A DNA stretch of 64,000 bases from positions 30,642 through 94,641 of the forward strand of contig LRSR01013283.1 of NCBI GenBank assembly GCA_001579985.1. The letters are read 5' to 3'. Origin of the DNA: Hypsibius dujardini (Eukaryota > Tardigrada > Eutardigrada > Parachela > Hypsibiidae). The notes under the pieces were generated by a model. The model saw nothing but the letters and a program-made list of their open reading frames with translations, did not search any database and had not been told where the DNA came from. Both the position numbers and the translations under genes were made by a program. Of this stretch, positions 22,818-34,079 are shown one piece after another. Every line of letters begins with the position of its first letter. Position 1 is the first letter of the stretch.

Positions 22818-23251
22818 TTTGGGTATTTAAATTGAAATCCGTAGAAGCAGTATGGGAACATGTTGTTCGTTGAACTTGTTCGTTGAACTTGTTCGCTTCT
22901 GACGGTGGCTTTTGAGGTAATTTCATAAGATCTTCGACGAAATAAAGTGTCGTACGAGCACCAGCCACGTGTTGACGTTCTGTTTGCTCAACGGTGTACT
23001 TCAACCGTACAAGCATGGTGGGTATCAAGATACCCTTATCTGCACGAAAACATGGTTAATTCACTTGAATTTTTGCCGGGATCTCTGGACATTGCAACGA
23101 ATCGGACATCGCAACGAATCTCTTAAGGGCAACCCGACGCTTTGAATCGTCCAGAAAATCTTCTCAGGTCCCCATGTGTTGCAAGTGCAAATAAGCATTC
23201 TGATGTGTAAATACCATTTACAATTATAGATCGCTAAGTTAGGTAACTTTT

Positions 23252-23707
23252 TGCCGTATTCAAAATTTGAAAAGCTGCAGTGACGTCACCATTGAACAAT
23301 TTTTCCCGTTAGCGACACTTTAAGATACTTTGAATGAAAAATCTTGTCCGATCTGCACGATCTTGAGCTTCTTAAGAAACTCTCAAAAAATGCTGAAGAC
23401 AATTGTAATAGATTTTTCATCATGTTTGCGGTTGAGAAGTTGTAGAGCCAAAACCTCGGAAAACTGAGATATTTGGGATGGGATGAACTTTTTTCGAGGT
23501 CCACAGTCTATAACTTCTGAACCGCAAGCATGTTAAAAAATCTGTTACAGTTGTCTTCAGCATTTTTTGAGAGTCTCTCAAGAAGCCCAAGATCGCGCAG
23601 ATCGGACAAGATTTGTCATTCAAAGTATCTTAAAGTGTCGCTAACGGGAAAAATTATCCAATGGTGACGTCACTGCAGTTTTTTCAAATTCTGAAAACGG
23701 CACCGGG
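23252..23707. mobile_element. Foldback MITE, near-complete palindrome of about 455 bp
   Basis: Arms of about 190 bp (23252-23447 and 23508-23707) are reverse complements around a 60-bp centre. Shared blocks include ctgcagtgacgtcac and ttcccgttagcgacac. There is no credible coding content. It lies just upstream of the kinase start at 22817. Confidence 0.8.
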
Positions 23708-24228
23708 TTAATCTTCACCCGCTCTCAACATTTTTTTAAGGCTAATGTATTACGAGAGATGCGCCCGGATTTTCGGCACCAAAGAACAGAATTTCGAATT
23801 CGGGAACCCGCTTTTCTGGGTCTCCAATATACGTGTTTTTCGTCGAAACGACTCATTTGGGTCGCCGTGCGATTTGAAGGGTTTCCGATTGTAATACCGT
23901 CTTAGACCCATGGAATGATGATGATGGAATGGTTAAGAAAACTTTTAGACTAAACACAAATTTTAACATTGAGTCACTAAAAAATGACATGACTTTAAAT
24001 TTTGAGTGGTCATAAATGTTAAAATTTTAAGTTTTTGAAGATTGTGGGCTACTTTCCTAATGATTACAAGCTTACCCGCAGACTTTTAAGGGTGTCGCTC
24101 TGTGTGACAGCCAGACGCTAGAACTTTGTTTTTGAGCTTTTTGCATATGAATCAGGTTTCTCTGGGAACTTTGCGTTCATTTTAACTGCGGTGTGCAAAG
24201 CGCGCGCAAGCGCAACGGCGCTGAGCAA
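23708..24228. other. No gene seen
   Basis: AT-rich spacer. I see no exon or repeat that I can support. Confidence 0.45.
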
Positions 24229-25914
24229 TTACGACTTGTGGTCAAAACAAACAAAAACATTCCTTGCCGGTTCCTTTGATGGCGTTGACGCAGTAGCTGG
24301 TGGCCCGACCATGGTGCCATCACGAGTTGGAACAGACAGGGCAACAGGCGTTGCCTCTGAAGAAGCAGTTGTGGGTGTTACCTCTGCGGGTCCACCTGGA
24401 AATAAATACCTCAAAGTACGTTCCAGAGCCTCGAATAAAATTGTGAGGTGCACGGCCACGCCCTTTTTTGCTTCTGTAGGGATGCACGCGGAGTCATAGT
24501 AACTCTTTACTTTAACTTATCACAATGTGATAGTAATTAGTGACAATTGTTCAACAAAATCGTGCATAGTTTTGACTTGCACGTGGCCAGAAGTTTAAGC
24601 TACTTACACTGTCAGATTCGATGGTCTTCACAAAATCTAACAAGCAACAAGGGCTGCGCCGACCCTTTCCACTCATACCAAATACGCAGGACACTCGCCT
24701 AGATTTCAATAGCACTCCATCCTCGAGTAAGGCGCTCATATGCACATAAGTCCTTTCTACGAAGCGCCGTCCTTCGCAGATGTTGCTGGCATCAGTCCAA
24801 AACACAAAGCACTTAATGTTAAATGCTGAATCCAGAAGCTGTTGCGAAATCTTTTTCATCACACAAAGATTACCAAACTTGAGGCTTCTTGAACGGATAC
24901 TGCCGCGTGCGAGCAAACTGGCCCCCAATTCGATGGTCTGATTCCACGACTCGGCCTGACCCAGTTAATTGTCTCTGGTTCGGCATATACAGACACGGCA
25001 ACAGACCATTCACATTACAGGTAGTCGGCACGAAAAGCGGTCGCAAGTGCAATTTTCTCGCTGAATTTGAACTCCTTTTCGAGTCTACGAAAGGTGCTGA
25101 GCGCCACGGCGTCGTAGAGTGGCCGAACAAAGTCACATGCTTTCACAGCCAGCTCGCTGCAAAGTCCGTCTTCCTTGACGTTGCAGTCGTTATGTTTCTT
25201 GTCCGCACATGTGACGAGAAAGCTTGATTTGGCCTTCAGGTTCCCGGACTGTAATTCGGACAACATTTACTTCATGTAGTTTGACAGCACGCAGACTCTT
25301 TTTGTGACTGCGGTTGCGCCACGACCGGCAACGTCCAAACTGGTAGCGCTCATGATGGTCTAAAACTGGCCCGATAACTTTTAACTAATCCACAGATGTA
25401 CCAAATCTGCGCCACACGCTTGACAAACAAGTCTACAGGTATACTGCTCCCTCACCGAAAACTGCTTCCAGTCCCGTCCACACTTTGTCCCGATGTCGTC
25501 GATCAATTTATCCCTCATGTCCTCCGTTGTTAAGTGTGTGTGGAGCTAGTGAAATGCGCCCGCAGGAACATTTTTCTCGTGTACTCGGAGAAAATAAGTT
25601 TGCGAATGGCCGTCGAAGGGATCGGCAAGCCATTCCGCGTATCGTGCTTGCGTCTCGGTAATACGCTGCTGAACATCTCGAAATCCAGCCAGCACGGCTT
25701 GGACTAAAACTTCCAGATAGATCCTCTTTTCCAAGTGGGATTAGGCGCCATTGAAGTAGATTTTAATGTTCAACAGATGTTGTGCGAATCGGTCCTTTTT
25801 TTCACTTTGGCACCCATTTCTGCTTCGATTCAATTCAAGGTGCTCTTTACGGTATCCATGTTGCCACGGCTTTAGCCAGTCGGGGCCTAGGACAGCTTTG
25901 ACGACGGGAGCGAG
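24229..25914 (-). pseudogene. Decayed copy of the helical module gene
   Basis: Reading down the minus strand, blocks match the 198-residue protein at 58984-59580: APVVKAVLG, WQHGY, IYLEVLVQAVLAGFRD, QQRITETQARYAEWLADP, TTEDM, KCGRDWKQ. Two codons are now stops: a TAA where the relative has Leu (after FNGA) and a TAG where it has Trp (after AGAFH). Past a donor-like gtgagg the copy continues with three shifted frames at 25266-24551. These include CFVFWTDAS and SCVFGMSGKG, which parallel the W-x-DR and SFVFAVGLEG parts of the 36712-38986 protein. A Ser/Pro/Thr-rich tail frame at 24459-24229 may be its last exon. Homology drops at 25914, where a MITE begins, so the start is lost. Confidence 0.65.
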
Positions 25915-26163
25915 GAAGTCCCGACTCATCCGTGGCGCCTACGTCATCACACAGTAAAAAGCGACCGTTTTGATTGGTTTCAAAGATGTGCGAATCACAA
26001 GACCGCACGTGTCGATCGATTGATTACTGAAACAGTTCAAAGTTACGGTTTTCATCCTTCCTTTCTGCGGTCGACTCATTGATTCGTAAGAGTTGTTTTG
26101 GCCCACCGGGTCTGATTTACTGGGCGGTCCAAAAAGTATCACGGATGGGCAGGGACTTTATAG
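25915..26163. mobile_element. MITE, CTGTARAATCGCGACC family, copy truncating the pseudogene
   Basis: The element shares ggcgcctacgtcatcac, gatgtgcgaa and ccgggtctgatttactgg with 50192-50578. The right end (ggacttta tag) is followed by TA. The left tip is diverged and abuts the pseudogene at about 25914. Confidence 0.65.
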
Positions 26164-26912
26164 TAATGTTTTTCGCATTACAGCTACCTGTGTAGTCGAT
26201 TGTGATTCTCGTTGTGTCTTGACGCTCTCCATGAGGTCCACACGTTATTCAGCGCCCCCTATCGGAGGTTCCTGGAAACCCAGAACCAAGGACCACTGTC
26301 ACCACCGAGGTCTGAAATGCCGCCCACCCTTCGTCAGCACGAGTTCGCGGGTGTTTATTTCGGGCAGCACGCGGGAGGGTGCGCGCTTATGTTATCTCGA
26401 GCAATTACTGGCTGGTGACAGATAACTGATCCTTAGTTAAACACGTGCACTGTGGTCGTTAATAACTGTTCCACGGTTTGAAGAGTTCCTTACTCATCGT
26501 GACTTCAATTACATTTATTGGGATAATGCTGGAGTTTGTTTCGTGTTTCAGTTCCAACCACGACACTAATGATTTTGTAAACATTCAAGCTAACTTCATT
26601 ACGGGGAACTCGCCACATGTCATTCATTCCATCAAAACAATTTACACACCGCCTTGTGTACGAATGAGGATTCCTACATTCATCTCTGAACTTCATTTAC
26701 TGCAATGGAACATTAGGTTTGCTAATTTGTAGCCATGGCCGACAACATGACAAATGCACGGGACGTCAACAGTCACATTTTCTTCCCGTTGGACAATCTT
26801 CTCAACTTCCACGTACAAATTGCCTCGATTTCGACTTTTTGAGTGAAAAACAAGTTTTCTTGACTTTTTGCTCGGTGACGCATTTTGAAACGATTTACAT
26901 CGCTATTGCAGC
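26164..26912. other. Upstream of the double-kinase gene; possible 5-prime exon
   Basis: An ATG at 26734 in good context opens a 35-codon frame (MADNMTNARDVNSH...). I could not splice it in phase to the kinase exon, so it may be an upstream ORF. Other frames at 26093-26732 lack domains. Confidence 0.3.
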
Positions 26913-29900
26913 ATGTATCAGAGAGCTTTTCAATCGCAAACGAGAACCCTGACTCCGGTGGAGGGAGACCTCTCCCCCGTTATATATTACCAATTGGGAC
27001 AACTGAACGAGAAATCTACCGAATCTGTCGTCAAGTGCCGCGATGAAATCTTTTCGCTCAAATATATTCACAGACCGCCTGAGCAGATCGGCGAGATTAT
27101 TGAGATTTACTCGCAGTTACGTAAATTGGATCACTCGAATATTGTCAAGTATTTCAACTACGGATGGAGTCAGGAGCCAGCGTTTCCCAAACCGGTCACA
27201 TTTGCCTCAATGCAGCAGTACATGTCAGGTTTGTTTGAAACTGTGCACTCTTGTGTGTCGCAAAACTTGCGTTTGCGTCAGAAATTTAAGTAATGTTCCT
27301 TAACGACGAGGATGATGTTCCTTAAAATTTCCCGTTAGAGTCCGAGATTATGAAAATCAGTCACTTCTTAATTGGTTCAGTCTGACATCAATAGCACTTT
27401 ATGTTTAAAATACAATCGCGACAATCACTGTGAAACTGTTTAATGCGAAGGAATGTTTCGGTGTATGATACCGGGTGGAATCACCGAGAAACAAAAACAT
27501 CAAAAACTAAAAAAGCCAAAGTATAAAGAATTTCATACTCTACAAAAAAATAAATTACTATTTTGAATATGACCACCGTCTGCTGTCTGCACACGACGGA
27601 CGTGTCTCTGCCAAGAATCAACGACGGCCATAATCGTCTCCTGCGGAATAGCGTCCCATTCTTTCTGCAATATCTTTTTGAGTTTCTGGAAATTTGGAAT
27701 GAAATTGTACTTGATCAGTCGCTGCTTGAGTATGGACCACACGCTAAAGTCGAGGACGTTGAGTTTGGGTGAATTCGGAAGCATCTGAGCGTTGGGGATG
27801 AAGCTCGGGAATTATTCTCTCTGGAAATTCTGGACAGTACCCGCCGCCTGACAGGGTGCCTTGTTTTGGTAAAATATGGCTTCCGATGGTTTCAGCCTGT
27901 AGGGCATGTTCTTCTTTACAAATGAGATGCACTCTGACATAGAGTATGCTGATTCAAGCAAAATCCAGATTTCAAAACAACAAAGGGAGTAGGCCCTTCA
28001 CGAGAACCCTCGGCGAAAATTATAGCGCTCAATGGCGTCTTCGGAACAGCCGAAATTTCTTTCTGTCTGGGATTAGATCAAAAAACTTGCCGTAACATCG
28101 ATCGTTCTGTGTGTTGTGGTACTTTTACACCGTCACATAACATTCGTCGACAAACAGGAAGTTGTCCACGTCCGATTTTCGGTACCTCTTGCGGAATCCG
28201 CGACAACATTTTTTCCGGGTTTTTTGCTGTCCGCTTTGAGTGAGATACCTCTTTCTCTTCTTATAGCAATTGATCTGTCTTTTGCAAAATACTCCTCACC
28301 AAGGTGTGCACTATTCAAACTGCCTGGCGACGGATCGGACAGTCAAGCGGCGGACGATGGTGGCAGTCATTTTCGGGTCGATTTCTTTCATGGTTGTTTT
28401 CGCTCCATTCGCACCTTTTCCTCCTACTCTTTGGCAAATTCCGATTTTAAACGACGTAAGCTGCTTTCACTTCCCAAAACCTTGTTCAGGGCAACGATTT
28501 GAGCGACCGAATTGCCAACCCTAAGGTGGGAAATGACAGCGGCACGCTGCCTACCGTCAGCATGATAAAAATGTAAACAAACCCAGTCAAGTGCACTTTC
28601 TGAGACAAGGGAAAGTTTGTTTTTCAAATGAGTGGCGACACACTTTCGCTCTTAAACTGAGAGAGGCGCTGCAGTCGTTTCATGTTTCCGTAAAAAAATA
28701 AGACTCCACGCGATACAAAAGTGGTGGAGGTGATTAGCATCACAGATTTTTTTAGCTTGCCTGAATCGAACCTACCCTACCGTACAGTGAATAGCGCTGA
28801 ATGGGCAGAAATGCGAGCCGTTCCTTGCAGATTTGGGTTTACGAGGCTGGGGGCCTTAGGATGACGGACATTTCTAACGCCATGGGTGCCCAATGACAAT
28901 AAAGCTCATTGAACGGACAAATGACATCATTTCTTGCAGGTGGAAATTTCAAAACCCTGTCACGCCAATCCATGACCGGAATTGATGTGATCACTCTTGC
29001 CTCTCAAATAGCTGATGGTCTTGCATATCTACATTCTCGTAAACCTATCATTGCCCATGGAAATCTGAGGAGTGACTGTATTTTTATAACTGACGGCGGC
29101 TCAAAAATCCTGTTGGGCGACCTCGATAACTTTATATCCGTTGATGCTATAGTTCCATCCTCTCAGCGGACGTTTTATATGCCACCTGAACAGTTGAAGA
29201 AAAATTACAAGGGCCACATGACGTACTCAGATATTTGGAGCATGGGTTGTGTGATTCTCCACATGCTTGGAGGCGGAGAGTTTTTCATCATGGCGGAAGG
29301 TGAGCTCGTCAGGTGCATGAACGACGATCAAGGAAACGAACTGATTATACAGAAGATTTGCGCCGGAGGCAGACCACATGTCCCAACCTCGCTCCAACTT
29401 CCAGCGAACAGTCGAGATGCATTGGAAGAATGCTTCCGAATTACGCCCAGTGCAAGAATGTCAGCGGAGAATGTCTCCCGCAGACTGAAATGCCACCAGA
29501 ACCAGACAGCACCAGAACCACGTCCAGACGAAAAGGAATTCAAGTCGTCAACCGGTATCACCATCAGAGTGAAACTTGAGCGATACCTGGACTCTGGGAG
29601 ATTTGGTCAGGTCTTCTTGGCCAAGATAATTGCATCGGAACAATTGGAAATCCAGGATCACAATATCATATTGAAAAGCATGCAAACCAATCAGCCCGCT
29701 GACAAAACGACCATTCAGTTGTGGAATATCCTACGTCAATTGACCCATCCAAACATTGTCCGATATTACGCGTTTGGTGACAACGAAACCAACTGGTTAT
29801 TTGGACCCCTCAGAACAGTGTTCTCTATCCAGGAATATTTATCAGGTAGAAGTAACGTAAAAATTAACGATTAACGGAGCTGGCAAAGTTTGTCCAAAGA

Positions 29901-30745
29901 TTCCTGTTGCAGGTGGAACACTGGCCAAGCATTGCAAAGAGTTTCCCAGCATGAATCGTCTCCGGATGTACACAGGACAGATATTGCAAGGGTTGGCCTA
30001 TTTACACAGCCGGAGTCCACCCATCATTCACGGTGACATCAAAGGCGACAACATTGTGCTGACCGCGGACAAGCAGATTGCCAAAATATGTGATCTGGAT
30101 GATGCGATATGTATGAAAACAAATTTAACCTCCACAACCGACGTGAAGGACCTCATGGGTACGCTCAGGTACATGTCGCCGGAAATGGCACTCACAGGAT
30201 GGGCAAAAAATGACGGACGAAGTAGGAATATCGTTGGACGTTCCACTGACATCTGGAGCCTCGGATGTACGATTCTCGACATTGTTTGTGTCCAGCCCTT
30301 CGGGTTCTTTGATAAAAGCGGAAAATTATTTCAGCTTCGCGAGGCACGTCCCACTGATCTCATACAGCTCTTCTCCGGGGGTGCTAGACCGTTTATACCG
30401 CCGGACGCAGCGCCAGATCTGTATGATTTTCTCTCTCAGTGCTTTCAAATTGACAATCGTGAACGGCCATCTGCAAGCAACTTACTCAAACACGCGTTTG
30501 TTGACCCGGAATCTAGGATTATCGTTCGGTCGGAATCTCTGGCTGGAGAACCGTTACTAGTATACACTTCGGACATCCCATCAGTCGATCCATTTGACTG
30601 CTGGCGCACAATGAACTACAGAGAAGCCTGTCCGCTTCTGCAGTCGGTAGTGTTTTCTAAATTGTGCGTAATTGTTATCACCGTTTTCTTACTAATATAC
30701 ATCATATTCTGTCTAGTGCCATTTACTCTGAATTCCTCAATTTGA
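26913..30745 (+). CDS. Tandem pseudokinase-kinase protein with C-terminal membrane segment, three exons
   Basis: The exons are 26913-27228, 28940-29845 and 29913-30745, total 2,055 nt, 684 residues; both introns are phase 1 at the kinase hinge (MSG/GG, LSG/GG). Domain 1 (about residues 20-300) lacks a glycine loop. It has HGNLRSDC where HRDxxxxN is expected and GDLDNF for DFG, so it is a pseudokinase. Domain 2 (about 310-600) has a glycine loop DSGRFGQVF, Lys in IILKSM, HGDIKGDN, CDLDDA, MGTLRYMSPEM and TDIWSLGC, so catalysis is plausible. The HGDIKGDN loop resembles MAP3K/STE-type kinases. A hydrophobic segment, VIVITVFLLIYIIFCLV, lies about ten residues from the C-terminus, predicting a tail anchor with the kinases facing the cytosol. 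The start at 26913 is the first ATG after an acceptor-like gcag, and an upstream exon is possible. Intron 1 contains a dead mariner. Confidence 0.85.
27540..28560 (-). mobile_element. Decayed Tc1/mariner transposase in kinase intron 1
   Basis: On the minus strand, scattered frames read FLFVDECYV near 28150 and, nearer the end, PNSPKLNVLDFSVWSILKQR and EWDAIPQ (27784-27600). These are the catalytic D and the PNSPDLNPLDY..W block of mariner transposases. Many stops and frameshifts lie between. It is inserted antisense in the intron. Confidence 0.75.
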
Positions 30746-30752
30746 TAACTCT

Positions 30753-30758
30753 AATAAA
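30753..30758 (+). terminator. Polyadenylation signal of the double kinase
   Basis: AATAAA eight bases after the stop codon (30745). Confidence 0.7.
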
Positions 30759-30807
30759 GGAACTCCGAACACGAGCTGGCGACAGTGCGATCGACGAGTA
30801 ATGGAAC

Positions 30808-31524
30808 AGTACGAGGTAAAGGCCGTTAACCAGGCCGCTTTTAGAAATCAACTTAACCAGGCTGGTTTTTTCAACGTTGATTTCCCGGCGCTGCAGTGCT
30901 GCCGTGCCATAAAAGATGGCTTGAAAACATTCAAAAACATTCTCTGGTCCATTTTAGTTCGTTCCTAAGTCTCACGGTTCGAATTTGTGTCCAAAAAAGG
31001 GAATAGAAGAATCTCAATGGAGAAGTGTGCAAGTAGTCCGGTAGAGGCGCAACTTCGGTTCCTTTCTGGCGCATGAAGACATTGTGCATCTGTTTCACTT
31101 CACGTGCGTTCACTTCATCACGACGGCTCTAGAAGTGAATTTTTAGCTCCTTATTTTATATATTTTTGCATCTGTTACTGTTATAATTTAGAATTTTTTT
31201 AACACAATGATCATCTGGGTTGCAGCTACTTACGTTTTGAGCACGACCGTCACATTCGAATGTTTCTCCAGAGCCTTATTTTGTTCAAGTCAACTAATCA
31301 AAGTTACATGCGTATATCGTTTAATTATTCGAGTTAGTGGTGAAGTAACAGTGGCGAGAAGTTTTCTATCTCATAGTCAAATCAAGCATATAAACAACGG
31401 GACCATTAGGCTATCTCCCTGGGTTGACTTCGCAAAAACGACTTATGCGCCACCTGCTGGCCTGGCGGCTTAGTCAAGTTACGATTTCTAAAAGCGGTCT
31501 GGTTAACGGCCTTTACCTCGTACC
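30808..31524. repeat. Inverted pair of a retroelement-like coding fragment
   Basis: 30808-30854 (+) and 31475-31524 (-) are inverted copies encoding YEVKAVNQAAFRN or YEVKAVNQTAFRN. The minus copy runs on into the LTR at 31560-31883, which ends in frame with it (GYEDLLGAVQQQRQALAL). It may be the start of a gag-like gene joined to its LTR. The spacer holds no other recognisable feature. Confidence 0.5.
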
Positions 31525-31559
31525 GAAGCAACATTCGTAGAGCGAGTGCCTGTCGTTGT

Positions 31560-31883
31560 TGTTGAACTGCGCCCAACAAGTCCTCATACCCAATCATCAC
31601 AGCTATTTGAGTTGTTAATACCTTACATACTTAATAACTATATCTACCCTACTAACCCTGCCACAGCTAATTACTTGTATGTAATTGTGATGTATGTGCT
31701 ATTTACTATCATTTCTATAGTTAACACTTTGCTATTTATTCATGTGCTTCATGTTATTGGATAATTAGCTTGAGAGGAAGTTGTACTTCATCTTTCCTAT
31801 CTTCCAAATTAACTCTCTACCTATCACTAAATTCAGTCTAATAAACTTGTTAACTACCCAACTTCCGTTTGGTAGACCTAACA
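31560..31883 (-). mobile_element. LTR, family copy 3
   Basis: 324 bp on the minus strand, TG...CA ends, flanked by the direct repeat ttgt at 31556-31559 and 31884-31887. The 4-bp duplication supports a solo LTR, although a gag-like frame continues beyond its 3-prime end. Confidence 0.8.
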
Positions 31884-32138
31884 TTGTATTGAAACTCTTG
31901 ACCTTATCTTGAATTCTTCGGTAGATACTATATCAAGGGCTGAAGATTATTCGAACCTGAGTATGTTACTCTGCACTATTGTTAATACGTTTCTCATGCA
32001 AAAGCAGTGGTAATGAGACGTCCACCCTTTCCGATCAGAGTACAAAATAACTTTGTCAGGAGCTTCTTAGCGTGAACGTTTGTATGGTTCCGCAGTGGTA
32101 TTGTTGCAGCAAAAGCAGTCCTCTTTTCGTCCAATGCC

Positions 32139-33284
32139 ATGGATCTGTTCCTTTCACCCTTTCTGGGACCACTTATGCAGACTGGTGTTGCATCAGTTTA
32201 CACGGCTTGCGCAAAGGCAGCCTCGGATTTACTAACAGACCCGAAAAACCGCGAACGGAATCATGAACGAATTGAAAACTACTTCGAAACCAAAGATATC
32301 CTGCCTGCGATCGAGAAAATGGTGCGCACGTTGGGCGAGAACGGACAACGGTCAGCCGTTTCTAGCAAGGTTTATGATGGCCTCAATGAAATCAACAATA
32401 ATTTGAGTTCTTTCCGGACGCTGATGAAAGACTACGGACGGAGTCCCGGACCGAAGACGTGGAAGTTCGTTGATGGTGTCTACTGTAACGGCCTCATTCC
32501 CGGCGACAAGATCCGCATGCTGTTCGAGTGGATCACAGTGGGCCACGTCGGAACGGGGAAGCTGTTAGATAATATTCGGTATATTTGCCAAGACGACGTG
32601 GAACTGTACAAAGAACACGACCGAATCCTTGTGGCGATGCTGAACGGTTTGTGTGACATGCAGATTTTGTTTGAGCGCTACGACAACTTTCCAATCCATA
32701 ACGCCCTCGGGAGAATTGACGCCCCTTTCACGAATCAACTGTTACCCGAGCATGTGGGATTCGCGATGACCGAAAGGAACTCGCACATTTCCAGCATCAC
32801 CAAAGAACGGGATATCAGTTACCAGAAAATGAAGACGCATTTTATTAGGAAAAATTGTTCGGATCCAAGGCATGCAGCCAACAACGCATCGCCGTGCAAT
32901 ACGTTGGACCATGACCTATACAAATGCCTGAGTGATTACAAACGATCCGCAAATCATGTTACGGCAGATCGAATCGTCAGTGACGTGTTGGCCAAGTACG
33001 GACATTTTAGTTGGTCAGTTCTGGTGGTGAAAAAAAGGGCCGATGTAAAAGATTTTCTTTACAACGAAAAGTGCGGTACGAACATTTATCTGAAACGATT
33101 CGGACGCACGCGACGCCTTGGCCCAAGACGGGAGCCTTGGGGCAGAGTGGACCCAAAAGGCGACGACGAATTAGCACCATACGGTTGCCTTATAGGTTAC
33201 AGGACGGGCTTCTTTTCGGAAAAGGCTGCTGTGCTGTTTTGGGTGGACAGGGATATCATCGGAGACACCTCTTACATAACGTAA
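32139..33284 (+). CDS. Stand-alone helical-module protein, single exon
   Basis: A 381-residue frame starts at an ATG in good context (gccATGG) and ends 70 bases before AATAAA. It is predicted mostly helical, with no signal peptide and a weakly hydrophobic first 20 residues (MDLFLSPFLGPLMQTG). Near residue 348 it has YGCLIGYR, then W-V-DR near 368. The N-terminal part of the 36712-38986 fusion protein carries the same pair (YGCFLCYR near 332, W-A-DR near 351). The middle (SSFRTLMKDYG...WITVGHVG..LLDNI) parallels EFRAIQQRI...TTEDVG..LIDDI in the gene at 58984-59580. So the protein seems to be the accessory module without its kinase. I know no described family for it; function unknown. Confidence 0.75.
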   Translation: MDLFLSPFLGPLMQTGVASVYTACAKAASDLLTDPKNRERNHERIENYFETKDILPAIEKMVRTLGENGQRSAVSSKVYDGLNEINNNLSSFRTLMKDYGRSPGPKTWKFVDGVYCNGLIPGDKIRMLFEWITVGHVGTGKLLDNIRYICQDDVELYKEHDRILVAMLNGLCDMQILFERYDNFPIHNALGRIDAPFTNQLLPEHVGFAMTERNSHISSITKERDISYQKMKTHFIRKNCSDPRHAANNASPCNTLDHDLYKCLSDYKRSANHVTADRIVSDVLAKYGHFSWSVLVVKKRADVKDFLYNEKCGTNIYLKRFGRTRRLGPRREPWGRVDPKGDDELAPYGCLIGYRTGFFSEKAAVLFWVDRDIIGDTSYIT

Positions 33285-33354
33285 GCAGACTTTACAGGTT
33301 CGGCAGCGATTTCTGAACTGGCTTTTAAACGCTCTTTTGTCATCCCGATTATTC

Positions 33355-33360
33355 AATAAA
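33355..33360 (+). terminator. Polyadenylation signal of the stand-alone module gene
   Basis: AATAAA 70 bases past the stop codon. Confidence 0.65.
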
Positions 33361-33778
33361 CGGATTTTTGCCTTAGATAGCCCATTTTTTTGGCCTTCTA
33401 AAACACTTACAAATTAAAAATAACGTTTAATTTTGCTATGCTAAAACATTTAAAGTAAGGGAATCCGATTTTCGTCCCATTAAAGAGTTTCCAGATGTAC
33501 CCAAAGAATACCTCAAACTCGAAAACCCAAAACGCATTTTTGAAGGATCTGGTTAGCAGGGCTCCTCATTAAAAGGAGGGCTCCTTATTGTGTCAGAATG
33601 ACGAAAGTACACTCGAGAGACAGAGAGGCCTTTATGGAGCTAATGAAGAGTGCCTCATATGTTTACAATGTTTTTTTCCTCAATTTGTTTTCGTTTTCAA
33701 GAGTTTTAAGTGCAAACGAAAGCTCAGCACAAAAATATGGGAACCTAATTGCAGAAGAGCTGTCAAAATATATAAGAG

Positions 33779-34075
33779 TTCCCATCAGAGCTGCGTCGCT
33801 AAAGCCTCCACCGCTAAAACCGCTAATGGTAAATTTTATTAGTCTTTAAATCCGTTTCAGATGCCTTTCGCCTAACACGGCACTGGTAATCTAGCAGATC
33901 ACTATTGATATTCCCGAAAAACACCCGAGATAGCGCTTTGAAAAGTCAACCTATTTCTACATTTACAAAAAAAACAACACTTTTTCCGACCAACAACAAC
34001 GATTTATAGACTAAGAAAATTTACCACTAGCGGGTTTAACGGTGGAGCCTTTAGCGGCGCAGCTCTGATTCCCAT
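33779..34075. repeat. Inverted repeat, arms of about 75 bp
   Basis: The arms 33779-33853 and 34002-34075 share gctaaagcctccaccg-type sequence in opposite orientation. The left arm forms the end of an 83-codon frame at 33598-33849 (...SLKPPPLKPLMV), which I therefore do not call as a gene. Probably a MITE. Confidence 0.65.
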
Positions 34076-34079
34076 TAGT

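Noticed and set aside
30028-30560. Frames on both strands within the double-kinase exon 3
   Set aside because: The 277-codon kinase frame with intact motifs explains the sequence.
33588-33849. Two overlapping 83-84-codon plus frames
   Set aside because: Their ends lie in a MITE-like inverted repeat, and neither has a domain or splice partner.
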